From positions 89,558 through 153,557 of the forward strand of contig NZ_LGCI01000006.1 in assembly GCF_001281525.1 (NCBI RefSeq): DNA of 64,000 nt. Reading direction: 5' to 3'. The notes under the pieces are model-generated. The model searched no databases. It had not been told where the DNA came from and saw nothing but the letters and a program-made list of their open reading frames with translations. Made by a program: the position numbers and the translations under genes. The DNA comes from Lysinibacillus macroides (GTDB taxonomy: Bacteria; Bacillota; Bacilli; Bacillales_A; Planococcaceae). Shown here one piece after another: positions 47,947 through 56,467 of this stretch. The first letter of the stretch is position 1; the number at the start of each line of letters is the position of its first letter.

Positions 47947-47965
47947 GATAACGATAATCAATATC
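47947..47965 (+). promoter_or_regulatory. Fur box upstream of the esterase gene
   Basis: GATAACGATAATCAATATC has two mismatches to the 19-bp consensus GATAATGATAATCATTATC, 26 bp upstream of the esterase start. The rest of the 47966-48238 stretch is AT-rich with no gene that I can see. Confidence 0.82.
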
Positions 47966-48238
47966 AATTATAATAATAGTATACTTTACCATGAAAATGA
48001 AGGTGAAATTTTTATCTTTCAAGACCTTAATGTATGTAGCATTAAAGTAGCTATATTTTTAACACTGAAAATATAGTATTATAAACTTTATTAACATTTC
48101 GTTTTTAATCCATGATTTTTTATTCACTTTTTCAAACAGTCTAATGAATACTTAGTCATGCCATGAAAAGGCTGGGCATTATTAATTTGTCTATTATAAA
48201 AGCCGTATAATTCTCAAATTAAAGAAACAATAGAACAA

Positions 48239-48297
48239 GAAAACCCGAACTATTACAAAATGCTAGCTAAGCATTTGGCAATATCGTTCGGGTTTTC
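48239..48297. terminator. Long hairpin with T tail downstream of the transglutaminase gene
   Basis: Perfect 12-bp GAAAACCCGAAC/GTTCGGGTTTTC stem with an inner stem-loop (TGC/GCA), 70 nt beyond the transglutaminase stop. It can act on either strand. Confidence 0.7.
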
Positions 48298-48367
48298 TAT
48301 TGGCTAAAATCCTTTTATCCCAGTCTTATATTATCTTATTAAATTTCATAGAGTTAAACTTCCCATC

Positions 48368-49225
48368 TTATAAATGCTCAATTTTTGTCACATCCACTTT
48401 GACGGTTAATGCGTGTGCCCCTCCTTGGTAAACACCCTCTACAGGGCTTACATCTCGATAATCACGTCCCACACATAAAATAATATGATTATCTAGCACC
48501 TCTACATTATTTGTCGGATCAAGACCTATCCATCCGATACCAGGTACCATAATTTCTACCCAAGCATGTGTTGCCGTATCTCCAATAAGGTCATCGTCTT
48601 TGCCAACATATAAATAACCACTTATATAACGTGCTGGAATACCACAATAACGCAATACCCCAAGCATAATATGTGTATAATCCTGACAGACACCAGCCTT
48701 CAACTCAAATGCCTCTGTCGCTGTTGTGTTCACTGTTGTGGCATGTGGATCGTACTTAATCGCATGGTGTAAGTACGTCATCACATCACATGCTAATTTT
48801 AAGGGATTGTCACTTTTACCGCCAATAGCCGTTAAAACCTCCTGAATTTGCTCTTCATGTAGGGATGTCAGCTTTGATGTATTCAGATAAGGTAAATAAT
48901 GACTTTTAAATAGCTGTGATTGAAAAATATTACGCATTTCTTCTGAAAAATTAATTTGATAAACATACGGCGCTTTTTGCACACTCACTGTAGAGGTTGC
49001 TGTAATGACAAGTTCTTTATGTGGTTCTGCAATAAAAAAGCTGCCAACATTATTCAGCCAAATATCCATATATTCCTTTATCATTGACGGTGGTGAAATA
49101 TTTAAATTATACGATAAAACACGCTGACATTCGCCCGCTCTAGGCTTTAAACGTATTGTATTCAGTGATTGTTCCACTTCACTTTCATAAAGAAAAATAT
49201 TGCTATGTGTGATATGGTACTTCAT
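48368..49225 (-). CDS. Transglutaminase-like cysteine protease family protein
   Basis: The 285-aa protein has the bacterial transglutaminase N-terminal domain (residues about 1-85, with SLNTIRLKPRAGECQRVLSY) and a transglutaminase core. The core Cys is in LKAGVCQDYTHIMLG near 178, His in GDTATHAWVEIMVPG near 220 and Asp in WIGLDPTNN near 237. It has no signal peptide. It is the third gene after an alpha-E protein and a circularly permuted ATP-grasp, a frequently conserved trio predicted to make or modify peptides. Reaction unknown. Confidence 0.88.
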   Translation of the reverse strand: MKYHITHSNIFLYESEVEQSLNTIRLKPRAGECQRVLSYNLNISPPSMIKEYMDIWLNNVGSFFIAEPHKELVITATSTVSVQKAPYVYQINFSEEMRNIFQSQLFKSHYLPYLNTSKLTSLHEEQIQEVLTAIGGKSDNPLKLACDVMTYLHHAIKYDPHATTVNTTATEAFELKAGVCQDYTHIMLGVLRYCGIPARYISGYLYVGKDDDLIGDTATHAWVEIMVPGIGWIGLDPTNNVEVLDNHIILCVGRDYRDVSPVEGVYQGGAHALTVKVDVTKIEHL

Positions 49226-49262
49226 ACGTTTCTCCTTTTGTATGCGTAGCGTGTTGCATGCT

Positions 49263-50210
49263 TTACACAGCCAGAATAGGTGGTGTTAAATAATAGGCTT
49301 GAGCTAGAATAGGACCAAAATCTGTACAATTTTGTCGAATATCTTTTACCCTCTGCTTCTGCTCTGCTAACGTTAACGTCGCCATATCAACATTGGTTAA
49401 AGCAATCAGTTCATCTAACGCACGATACATATTTTCTACATTTTGATTTGTTAATCCCTGTTCTATATCATACACTGTATCTCGAATTTTATATAGCCCA
49501 TACGCCACAGAGCGAGAACATTTTACATCACTAATTAAAAAATTCAACACACTGTCTACTGTTAACACACGAGAACGGTAGGCATATTCCTCAGCAGTAT
49601 TCGTAAGCTGCAAGCCTAAGCGTATCGCACGATCTGGCTCTAATTGACCTTCTATTTCCAATAAATGATGCAAAATTAATGCTGTTTTCTCAGAGCGTTC
49701 CAGCCATTTACCAATCTTTAAAAATTTATAGCCCATATCTCTGGTCATCAATGAATCAATAACACCTGTTGCTGTCAAAGCCGTTTTTCGAATATGTGTT
49801 AAAAAATTTGTCGTATTTAGCAATGCAAATGTCTCTGGATAGGCACCCTCTTGAATATCTAAATACAAATCATTCCATTCCTCCCACAGCTCATTCGGCA
49901 AACAATCCCTTGTATTACGAGCATTCATACGCACACTCGTAATGGTAGCTATTAACGAATTGAAATTATCACGATCATAGATTAAATAATGCACCATATC
50001 CTCTAAAGTATTTTGTGGATAACGCATTTGATAATCTTCAATATACCCGCAAATTGTAGGCACAATAAGCGATTCTTTTTCATACATCAGATCCTTATGA
50101 TTTGACTCTAGTGTATACTCTAATTGTGCATATAAAATATGCGCATTTGCTTGTGTACGTTCAGCATAACGTCCAATCCAATACAATGAATCCGCTACAC
50201 GACTAAGCAT
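49263..50210 (-). CDS. Alpha-E domain protein
   Basis: This 315-aa all-helical alpha-E protein begins MLSRVADSLYWIGRYAERTQ, its diagnostic start. A later run (AVDSVLNFLISD-type helix near 245, then CSRSVAYGLYKIRDTVYDIE) is also typical. Function unknown. It overlaps the ATP-grasp gene by 8 nt, and AAGGGGG lies nine bases before the ATG at 50210. It is coupled to the ATP-grasp and transglutaminase genes in many bacteria. Confidence 0.88.
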   Translation of the reverse strand: MLSRVADSLYWIGRYAERTQANAHILYAQLEYTLESNHKDLMYEKESLIVPTICGYIEDYQMRYPQNTLEDMVHYLIYDRDNFNSLIATITSVRMNARNTRDCLPNELWEEWNDLYLDIQEGAYPETFALLNTTNFLTHIRKTALTATGVIDSLMTRDMGYKFLKIGKWLERSEKTALILHHLLEIEGQLEPDRAIRLGLQLTNTAEEYAYRSRVLTVDSVLNFLISDVKCSRSVAYGLYKIRDTVYDIEQGLTNQNVENMYRALDELIALTNVDMATLTLAEQKQRVKDIRQNCTDFGPILAQAYYLTPPILAV

Positions 50211-51654
50211 GTTCACCAACCCCCTTCACAATCCACGTATCTTTACCGCCTCCACCTTGAGAGGAATTCACAACAAGCGAGCCTTCTTTTAAAGCCACAC
50301 GTGACAATCCTCCTGGCAACACATATATGTCCTCTCCACTCATCACAAAGACACGCAGATCCACATGACATGGATAAAAATGTCCATTTTGAAATGCAGG
50401 AGCACGTGATAATTTAATCGTTGGCTGCGCAATATATTGATGGGGTGATTCTACTATTTTTTCATAGAAGATTTGCCGTTCCTCCTCCGTAGAATGTGGT
50501 CCAATTAACATATCATAGCCACCAGACGCACCAACATTTTTCACAACAAGCTCCGCTAAATGTGTAAGCACCCATTCTCTTGTTGCATCATCTTCAAGTA
50601 AATAGGTCTTCACATTATCAATAATCGGCTCTTCTTTTAAATAAAAGCGAATCATTTCTGGTACATATTGATACATCGCCTTATCATCTGCAACACCATT
50701 ACCAATCGCATTTAAAATCGCCACATTGCCCTTATTATAAGCATCTAGTAAATGTGGTACACCAAGCATAGAATCTTCTCTAAAATAAACAGGATCAAGA
50801 AAATCATCATCAATCCGTCGATAAATTACGTCTACTCGTTTAAGACCGAGAATCGTTTTTAAATAAACAACATTCTCCTTCACCACTAAGTCGCGCCCTT
50901 CCACAAGCGGAATATTCAAATGCTTTGCTAAAAACACATGGTCATAGTAAGCAGAATTATAAATACCTGCCGTTAATAAAACCGCATGGACCTCTTCATC
51001 CACTGGCATATTTATTGGACGATGTGAAAGTAATGCCTCCTGTAGATGCTGCAATTGCCCCTCCAACCGCTCAATAGCGTAGTCATCAAAAAATTCAGGG
51101 TAAATTTTCCGCATCACATAGCGGTTCTGATAGACATAGCTCATACCTGAGGGGTTGCGTAAATTGTCTTCAAGCACACAATACTTGCCATTTTCATCTC
51201 GAATTAAATCAATACCGGCAAGAAAGATATGATTTTGTAGCGGGATATTTGTTCCAACAACTTGCTGATAGTAATATGGATTATTCTCAATAAGCGCTTT
51301 GGGGACAATGCCTGCCTTGACAATGTCTTGAGCATGGTAAACATCCTGTAAAAAATGATTTAATGCCTTGACTCGCTGCTTCATACCACTCTCAATCATT
51401 TTCCATGTATTTTCTGGAATAATTATCGGAATAAAATCAAATGGCATGGTGCGTTCTGTTCCACCTTCTGCTCCATATACAGTAAATGTAATTCCTTGTC
51501 TTAAGAAGCTGGATTGTGCTGCATGATGCTTATCATACAGTTGCTGCTCAGAAAACGACTGCAGCTGTTGATAGAACGTTTGATAATGCTTTTTAGGTTT
51601 GCTCCCATCTAGCATTTCATCATAAAATACACCAGATTCATATAATTTCCACAT
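50203..51654 (-). CDS. Circularly permuted ATP-grasp type 2 protein
   Basis: The 483-aa protein starts MWKLYESGVFYDEML at 51654 after GGAGGGA. CP-ATP-grasp motifs include GIDLIRDENGKYCVLEDNLR near 145, followed by NPSGMSYVYQNR. The nucleotide-binding end has VNSSQGGGGKDTWIV near 465. The fold activates a carboxylate with ATP, probably to form peptide or amide bonds. With the alpha-E and transglutaminase proteins it forms the trio predicted by comparative genomics to build or process a small peptide. The product is unknown. Confidence 0.88.
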   Translation of the reverse strand: MWKLYESGVFYDEMLDGSKPKKHYQTFYQQLQSFSEQQLYDKHHAAQSSFLRQGITFTVYGAEGGTERTMPFDFIPIIIPENTWKMIESGMKQRVKALNHFLQDVYHAQDIVKAGIVPKALIENNPYYYQQVVGTNIPLQNHIFLAGIDLIRDENGKYCVLEDNLRNPSGMSYVYQNRYVMRKIYPEFFDDYAIERLEGQLQHLQEALLSHRPINMPVDEEVHAVLLTAGIYNSAYYDHVFLAKHLNIPLVEGRDLVVKENVVYLKTILGLKRVDVIYRRIDDDFLDPVYFREDSMLGVPHLLDAYNKGNVAILNAIGNGVADDKAMYQYVPEMIRFYLKEEPIIDNVKTYLLEDDATREWVLTHLAELVVKNVGASGGYDMLIGPHSTEEERQIFYEKIVESPHQYIAQPTIKLSRAPAFQNGHFYPCHVDLRVFVMSGEDIYVLPGGLSRVALKEGSLVVNSSQGGGGKDTWIVKGVGEHA

Positions 51655-51884
51655 AATAAAATCCCTCCAATACATATCTATATTAGTTAAAATACGACAT
51701 CTTCTAACAAAATTCCTTTATTTTCTGAATTTTCGTAATTTACTAGTTTACACTTGGTTAGACAGATAGGGCTTGTAAGCTTAGAAGAGGTGTACAGTGT
51801 GGAACAGCGATCATTATACGGCTTTTATAGGATGAATTAACTTATATGAGAACTATAAATAAAAAATGAATACTGTAAGAAACA

Positions 51885-51967
51885 AAAAGAAGCAACCAAA
51901 GGCACTACACCACAAAAATTAGATATTTTACGCTAACTTTTGAGTGCCGTCCAGGATCGCTTCTTTT
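51885..51967 (-). terminator. Terminator of the secreted nucleotidase gene
   Basis: AAAAGAAGC/GCTTCTTTT outer stem with a GGCACT/AGTGCC inner pairing. A T-rich tail follows on the minus strand, just after the stop at 51976. The remainder of 51655-51884 shows no gene. Confidence 0.75.
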
Positions 51968-51975
51968 CGTCTTAC

Positions 51976-54177
51976 TTACTTTTTAATTTTTACATAACGG
52001 CTATAAACATAACCTGTTTTATCTTTATACGAGATTTTATACCAGCCTTGCTCCTTACCTAAAATCGTTATTTCTGTATTTTTGGCAAGTGTACCATATA
52101 CTTTTCCAGCATTCGATGGCTTTGAACGAACATTTAAGTGATAGGCAGTCACAATGCCTTTAGGTAATTCTGGTTGTGTTACAATTGGCTTTGAGTTATC
52201 TGGTGCTGGCTTTTCTTCTTTATCCTTAGGAGTATTCAACACTTTGACAAGCTTCTGATAAAACTCTCCTGTTGTTTTCACTTTAGCAAATTGACTCGCA
52301 TCGACTTCCGCTTTTGCTGCTAATGCTTCAATTTCTTCTTTCTTTATAGCATCTTTGACATTAATCGAAGCAATATTTGTATATTTTCCGTCCTCTGATG
52401 TAGGAATAGCTAAAATACCTTTATTCACTAGCTCCACAACAGCAGCACGAGCAGGTGATTTTGTATCGACGCCAATAATTTTCCAGTTATTTTGAATAAC
52501 AGGCTCGTATACACCATTCATTTCCTCTTGCAAGTAACGAATCGCTAAATTACGGATTGTACCTCCTGTTTCTCCATAAGCACTTTCCTCTTTCGAAGAC
52601 CAAATCATATTAAACGTACGTCCTTCAAGTGCTTGACCTGTTGACACAAGGAAATCCATTCGATAGGCGTTCATGCCTAGCTTTAATTGGTCATCCATAT
52701 GAATTGGCGTGCCATCTAATTTACGAAGATTTTTTATCCTCTTACCAGTCTGCTCTGTTAAATCAATATCATATTTAACATTCCCAAAATAATCATTTGT
52801 ACTATATTTAGAGGCACGGCGTGTTGGATTAAAGCTCACTGTTACATCCCCATCACGTGTACTATTGAAATAATCAACAGCCCATTCCATATAATCCTTT
52901 AAGTCTTGGCCCGTTACCTCATAAACCGATACCTCTCCACCAGCAAATTGATAATTATAAGCAATGTCCTTTTTCTTAATCGGACCTATATCTAATGCTG
53001 CTTTATCATTATCAATCTGGTGTGCAACTACATCCGCATTACTATAATGGAGCATGACTTCATGGAAGAAGTCAGATAAAGGTGTTTCTTGAATGTGGAC
53101 AGAAGGAATGCCAGTAATTTCATTTTTCGGCACAAGATCTGTTCCTTTTAGCTGTGCCACCTCAATATTAGCATCGGCACGTGCAAACTCATGATATGGC
53201 TTTAATATTTCTTCTAGCTCTTTATCAGATTCAACAAAAGTTCCATCCTCATTCTTAACCGGAATTGTTGACGCATCTTTTTCCTTTAATGCAATTTGCT
53301 CCCCTTGACGAGTAAATGTTAAATCGATACGTGAAATATGTGAACCATATTTATTAGGCTCTGTAATGAGAACGCCATTCACGTCTTCTTTATTAATCAG
53401 CACATGATTATGACCTGCAAAAATAGCGGCTAACTCTGGAATCTCATTGGCCATTTCCTTGACACCTGTTCCTGGAACACCATTTTCATTTTCCAAGCCC
53501 ATATGCATAAGTCCAATCATCACATCTACTTGACCCTCTAATTCTTTGACCGCTTTTTTCGTTTCTTCTATGGGATTTTTAACAACTAATCCGTCTAAAT
53601 GATTCGTACCCTTTTCATACTCTGTAATAAGCGGTGTTACCATCCCAATAACGCCAATTTTAACACCCTCACGTTCAATAATTGTGGACGCAGGTAAATA
53701 ACGCTCTCCATTTTCTTTATAGACATTACCAGCAAGTCTTGCTCCATTAAATTGACTCGAAACCTTGTCCAATACATCCAAACCGAAATTAAACTCATGA
53801 TTGCCATATGTCCAAGCCTCATAGCCCATTTCATTTACAGCAGCTAGCATTGGAGATTTTGGTTGATCATTGAACAACTCAGCCGAATTATCCTGTATTA
53901 AATCACCATTCTCCAATAAAATTGTATTCGGATTGTCTTTACGAATATCCTTAATAATTGTATACAATTGTGTTAAGCTTCCTGTTAAATTTGGCCCATC
54001 CGTCGCATAATCCCAAGGCATAGAGCGCCCATGAATATCTGATGTAGCAAGAAGTGTAATCTGAATATCCTGTTCCTTCTCTTGTGCATTGACAGTTGTT
54101 TGGCTAAAGAAAATACCTGTTACCAGAACCAATACCGCTATACTAAGTATGGATATACCTTTTTTCAATCTGTTCAT
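51976..54177 (-). CDS. Secreted 5'-nucleotidase/2',3'-cyclic phosphodiesterase with SH3 domain
   Basis: The 733-aa protein has a signal peptide to about residue 31 (TTVNAQ). A calcineurin-like phosphoesterase domain follows with TSDIHGRSMPWD near 45, LENGDLIQDNS near 89, YGNHEFNFG near 122 and FAGHNHVLINKEDVNG near 253. A 5'-nucleotidase C-terminal domain covers about 340-560, followed by a linker and a bacterial SH3_3 domain at about 670-733 (HLNVRSKPSNAGKVYGTLAK). It would degrade extracellular nucleotides and stay at the cell wall through SH3. It is monocistronic. Larger than yunD and not a close paralogue. Confidence 0.9.
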   Translation of the reverse strand: MNRLKKGISILSIAVLVLVTGIFFSQTTVNAQEKEQDIQITLLATSDIHGRSMPWDYATDGPNLTGSLTQLYTIIKDIRKDNPNTILLENGDLIQDNSAELFNDQPKSPMLAAVNEMGYEAWTYGNHEFNFGLDVLDKVSSQFNGARLAGNVYKENGERYLPASTIIEREGVKIGVIGMVTPLITEYEKGTNHLDGLVVKNPIEETKKAVKELEGQVDVMIGLMHMGLENENGVPGTGVKEMANEIPELAAIFAGHNHVLINKEDVNGVLITEPNKYGSHISRIDLTFTRQGEQIALKEKDASTIPVKNEDGTFVESDKELEEILKPYHEFARADANIEVAQLKGTDLVPKNEITGIPSVHIQETPLSDFFHEVMLHYSNADVVAHQIDNDKAALDIGPIKKKDIAYNYQFAGGEVSVYEVTGQDLKDYMEWAVDYFNSTRDGDVTVSFNPTRRASKYSTNDYFGNVKYDIDLTEQTGKRIKNLRKLDGTPIHMDDQLKLGMNAYRMDFLVSTGQALEGRTFNMIWSSKEESAYGETGGTIRNLAIRYLQEEMNGVYEPVIQNNWKIIGVDTKSPARAAVVELVNKGILAIPTSEDGKYTNIASINVKDAIKKEEIEALAAKAEVDASQFAKVKTTGEFYQKLVKVLNTPKDKEEKPAPDNSKPIVTQPELPKGIVTAYHLNVRSKPSNAGKVYGTLAKNTEITILGKEQGWYKISYKDKTGYVYSRYVKIKK

Positions 54178-54350
54178 TTCCTCAACGCCTCCCTCTTATT
54201 CTGAATGTTAAGATTTGCTTCACTAGTGTAGCACTTAAAATACCTTATCTCCAGGTAATATATAGCATAAAAGTAATAGAGTTGTTGATTTTTTAATAAA
54301 TTTTTTGGTGATTATCCTTTTACTAAATACATTTTTAGTAAAATAAAAGA

Positions 54351-54389
54351 GGGATATTGAATAAGAGTTTAACTCCCATTCACTATCCC
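54351..54389 (-). terminator. Terminator of the MFS gene
   Basis: GGGATA/TATCCC outer stem with further pairing (TGAAT/ATTCA, GAGTT/AACTC) and a T-rich tail on the minus strand. Confidence 0.7.
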
Positions 54390-54401
54390 CTGTTTTCTTT
54401 G

Positions 54402-55655
54402 TTAAAGACTATTATTTTCTGCTTTCCATCGCTTCTCCTTTAAACAAATAACGCCAATTAAGCCTATTGCGGAAAAGAGAGTTGGTATGATTAAACCATA
54501 GAAATATCCATCCCCTAAACGTCCAGTTATATCCAAAACATAACCAAAAATCATCGGTAGCAATGCGGCACTTAAAAAGCCCCCTGTATTCGCAAAGCCC
54601 GAAACAATGCCAGATTCTGTTAGGGGAAAAGACTGACGAACAGCTGCAAAGGTTAAAGCACTTGCCCCATAGCCAAAGCCGATGATAAAGAAAAGTACGA
54701 CAAGTAAGAAAAACGGCGGCTGTCCTTTAAAGAACAGAAAGGATAACCAGCTCAATAAAGCAGTAATATGAACGGCTATATATGGCTTTTTAATCGTAGC
54801 TAGCCAGCCTGCAACCCAGCTCATGAATGGGGCGCCAATCAATGCCCCAATCAGACCAATCATAATTAGCTGACTTGCATCTGAACGTGTCATCTCATAC
54901 ATATTGATTCCATATGGCACTGCCCACGAGCTGATAAAGCCAACATATCCCCCAACAACCCCAAAATGGCAAAAAAATAAAGCCCATGCCTGCCGATTTG
55001 AACAGATTCTTTGTAATAAAACAGCCGTTTTCTCTCGTTGTATCTCCTTCGTTACCGCTACCTGCTCCTCTGGTAAGATACGCTTTGGACTTTTCACAAG
55101 CACAACGTACAGCAGCACACCACATAAACATAATAGGATTCCTGCTGCAAAAAATGTTATTCGCCAGCCAAATAAAAGGATCATTGTAGCAAAAGGCACT
55201 GTTGCTAATAAAAAGCCTAAGCTTCCTGTCATACCTGCAAAGCCAATTAACCGAACAAACTCCTTTTTCTGAAACCATTGCGCCAAAATAAGCACCATAT
55301 TCACCCATATCGTCGCATCGCCTATCCCAATCAGCAGCCTCGAAAAAAATAGCACAAATTCATGTGTACCAAGACTGTAAAAAACCGTCCCTAAGCCCGT
55401 AAGAGCAGCACCAACGATGAGAAAAAAATTCGGACCAAAGCGATCTGCTAAAATCCCCATTGGAATTTGCAAGCTCGTATACACCAAAAATTGTACACTC
55501 GTCAATAGCCCAATTGTCGATGCTGTCACACCGAAATCCTTCATCAACTGATCTGTAATTAACCCTGGAGCAGTTCGTTGACTTGCCATAATCAAATACG
55601 TAAACAATACAGAAGCAAACACAATCCATCTGTACTTATCATGCTGTCTATCCAA
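54402..55655 (-). CDS. MFS transporter
   Basis: The 417-aa permease has twelve hydrophobic segments. An MFS-type loop motif is GILADRFGPNFFLIVGAALT near residue 67 (between TM2 and TM3), and an equivalent RxGx-type loop lies near 260. The N-terminus reads DRQHDKYRWIVFASVLFTYL. The substrate is unknown. It has its own terminator, and an IS3 remnant lies upstream of it. Confidence 0.85.
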   Translation of the reverse strand: MDRQHDKYRWIVFASVLFTYLIMASQRTAPGLITDQLMKDFGVTASTIGLLTSVQFLVYTSLQIPMGILADRFGPNFFLIVGAALTGLGTVFYSLGTHEFVLFFSRLLIGIGDATIWVNMVLILAQWFQKKEFVRLIGFAGMTGSLGFLLATVPFATMILLFGWRITFFAAGILLCLCGVLLYVVLVKSPKRILPEEQVAVTKEIQREKTAVLLQRICSNRQAWALFFCHFGVVGGYVGFISSWAVPYGINMYEMTRSDASQLIMIGLIGALIGAPFMSWVAGWLATIKKPYIAVHITALLSWLSFLFFKGQPPFFLLVVLFFIIGFGYGASALTFAAVRQSFPLTESGIVSGFANTGGFLSAALLPMIFGYVLDITGRLGDGYFYGLIIPTLFSAIGLIGVICLKEKRWKAENNSL

Positions 55656-55768
55656 TAATCATTACTCCCATTAGCTTTTATATTATTTATATGAATGGTA
55701 TGCCATGATAAAAACCTGTTTTTGAACTTCTCTCTGTCAAGTAGGCAATGGAAATAATAAAAATTGTA

Positions 55769-55894
55769 TTAAGCGACTTGAGTCCTGAATTCTAAAGGAC
55801 CTAAGCCGCTTAATCGTCTCTGATAACAATAGTGATTATAAAAATGAACATAGTCAATTATTAGTTTTAACTCTTCATATGAATCGTACTTCTA
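55769..55894 (-). pseudogene. C-terminal remnant of an IS3-family transposase
   Basis: The minus strand encodes KYDSYEELKLIIDYVHFYNH, then YCYQRRLSGLGPLEFRTQVA and a stop. This is the conserved end of IS3-family OrfB (helix with YYN, then a GLxPxEyR tail). Upstream it runs into a stop near 55895. About 42 residues remain. The surrounding 55656-56011 region contains no other feature I can name. Confidence 0.8.
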
Positions 55895-56011
55895 CAAATA
55901 ATATTTTAAGGATGTATACATTATTGCATCACTTTATGTAAAAAATGCACAATGATCTTTTCGCATCTACCAATATATCGCTTTTATAAAATGCGCTACA
56001 TTCATATCCTA

Positions 56012-56467
56012 TTAAAATGGTACTTCTTGCTTTGCTGCTAATACATAATTAAATAGAGCGAGTTGTAGATCGTTTTCTTGCTCTTGCTTAAGGTGATATT
56101 CTTCTTGGCCTTCTTCATTCTTAATTACATAAATATAGGAAGTAAATTCATTTATCATGAGATAGTGAAATCCTGCATATGCACATTTTTCAGCATACTG
56201 TAGCATCGTTTTAAAGTCTACTAGTTGTTTATGACCTTTGTAATAGAGCGACTTAACAATTGTACGATCATATGCAGATAATGTCACAGCACGGCAAAGC
56301 TCTTTTTTATTTTTTACATCCACTGGTATTTTATATTTTTCACCAATGACTGCACATAGTATAAAAAATTCGCTGTTTTGCTGAAAGAGTCTGCATTTAG
56401 CTATTTGGTGATACAGAGGAAAATGCTCGCTCGATACATACACGCGCAATTGACCTAATTCATCCAT
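56012..56467 (-). CDS. 151-aa protein of unknown function, fourth gene of the ATPase operon
   Basis: I do not recognise this family. The protein MDELGQLRVYVSSEHFPLYH, then FILCAVIGEKYKIPVDVKNK, is mixed alpha/beta with aromatic residues and no signal or membrane segment. It starts 8 nt inside the ATPase gene with a GGAAGGGG site, so it is translated together with it. In size and position it resembles small partner proteins of DndD-like or ABC three-component systems, but I see no DndE signature. Its dependence on the ATPase is inferred from the overlap. Confidence 0.75.
   Translation of the reverse strand: MDELGQLRVYVSSEHFPLYHQIAKCRLFQQNSEFFILCAVIGEKYKIPVDVKNKKELCRAVTLSAYDRTIVKSLYYKGHKQLVDFKTMLQYAEKCAYAGFHYLMINEFTSYIYVIKNEEGQEEYHLKQEQENDLQLALFNYVLAAKQEVPF

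Noticed and set aside
56012-56467. Naming the 151-aa protein DndE
   Set aside because: Its position next to a DndD-like ATPase is suggestive, but the sequence shows no DndE pattern that I can recognise and dndB/dndC are absent.
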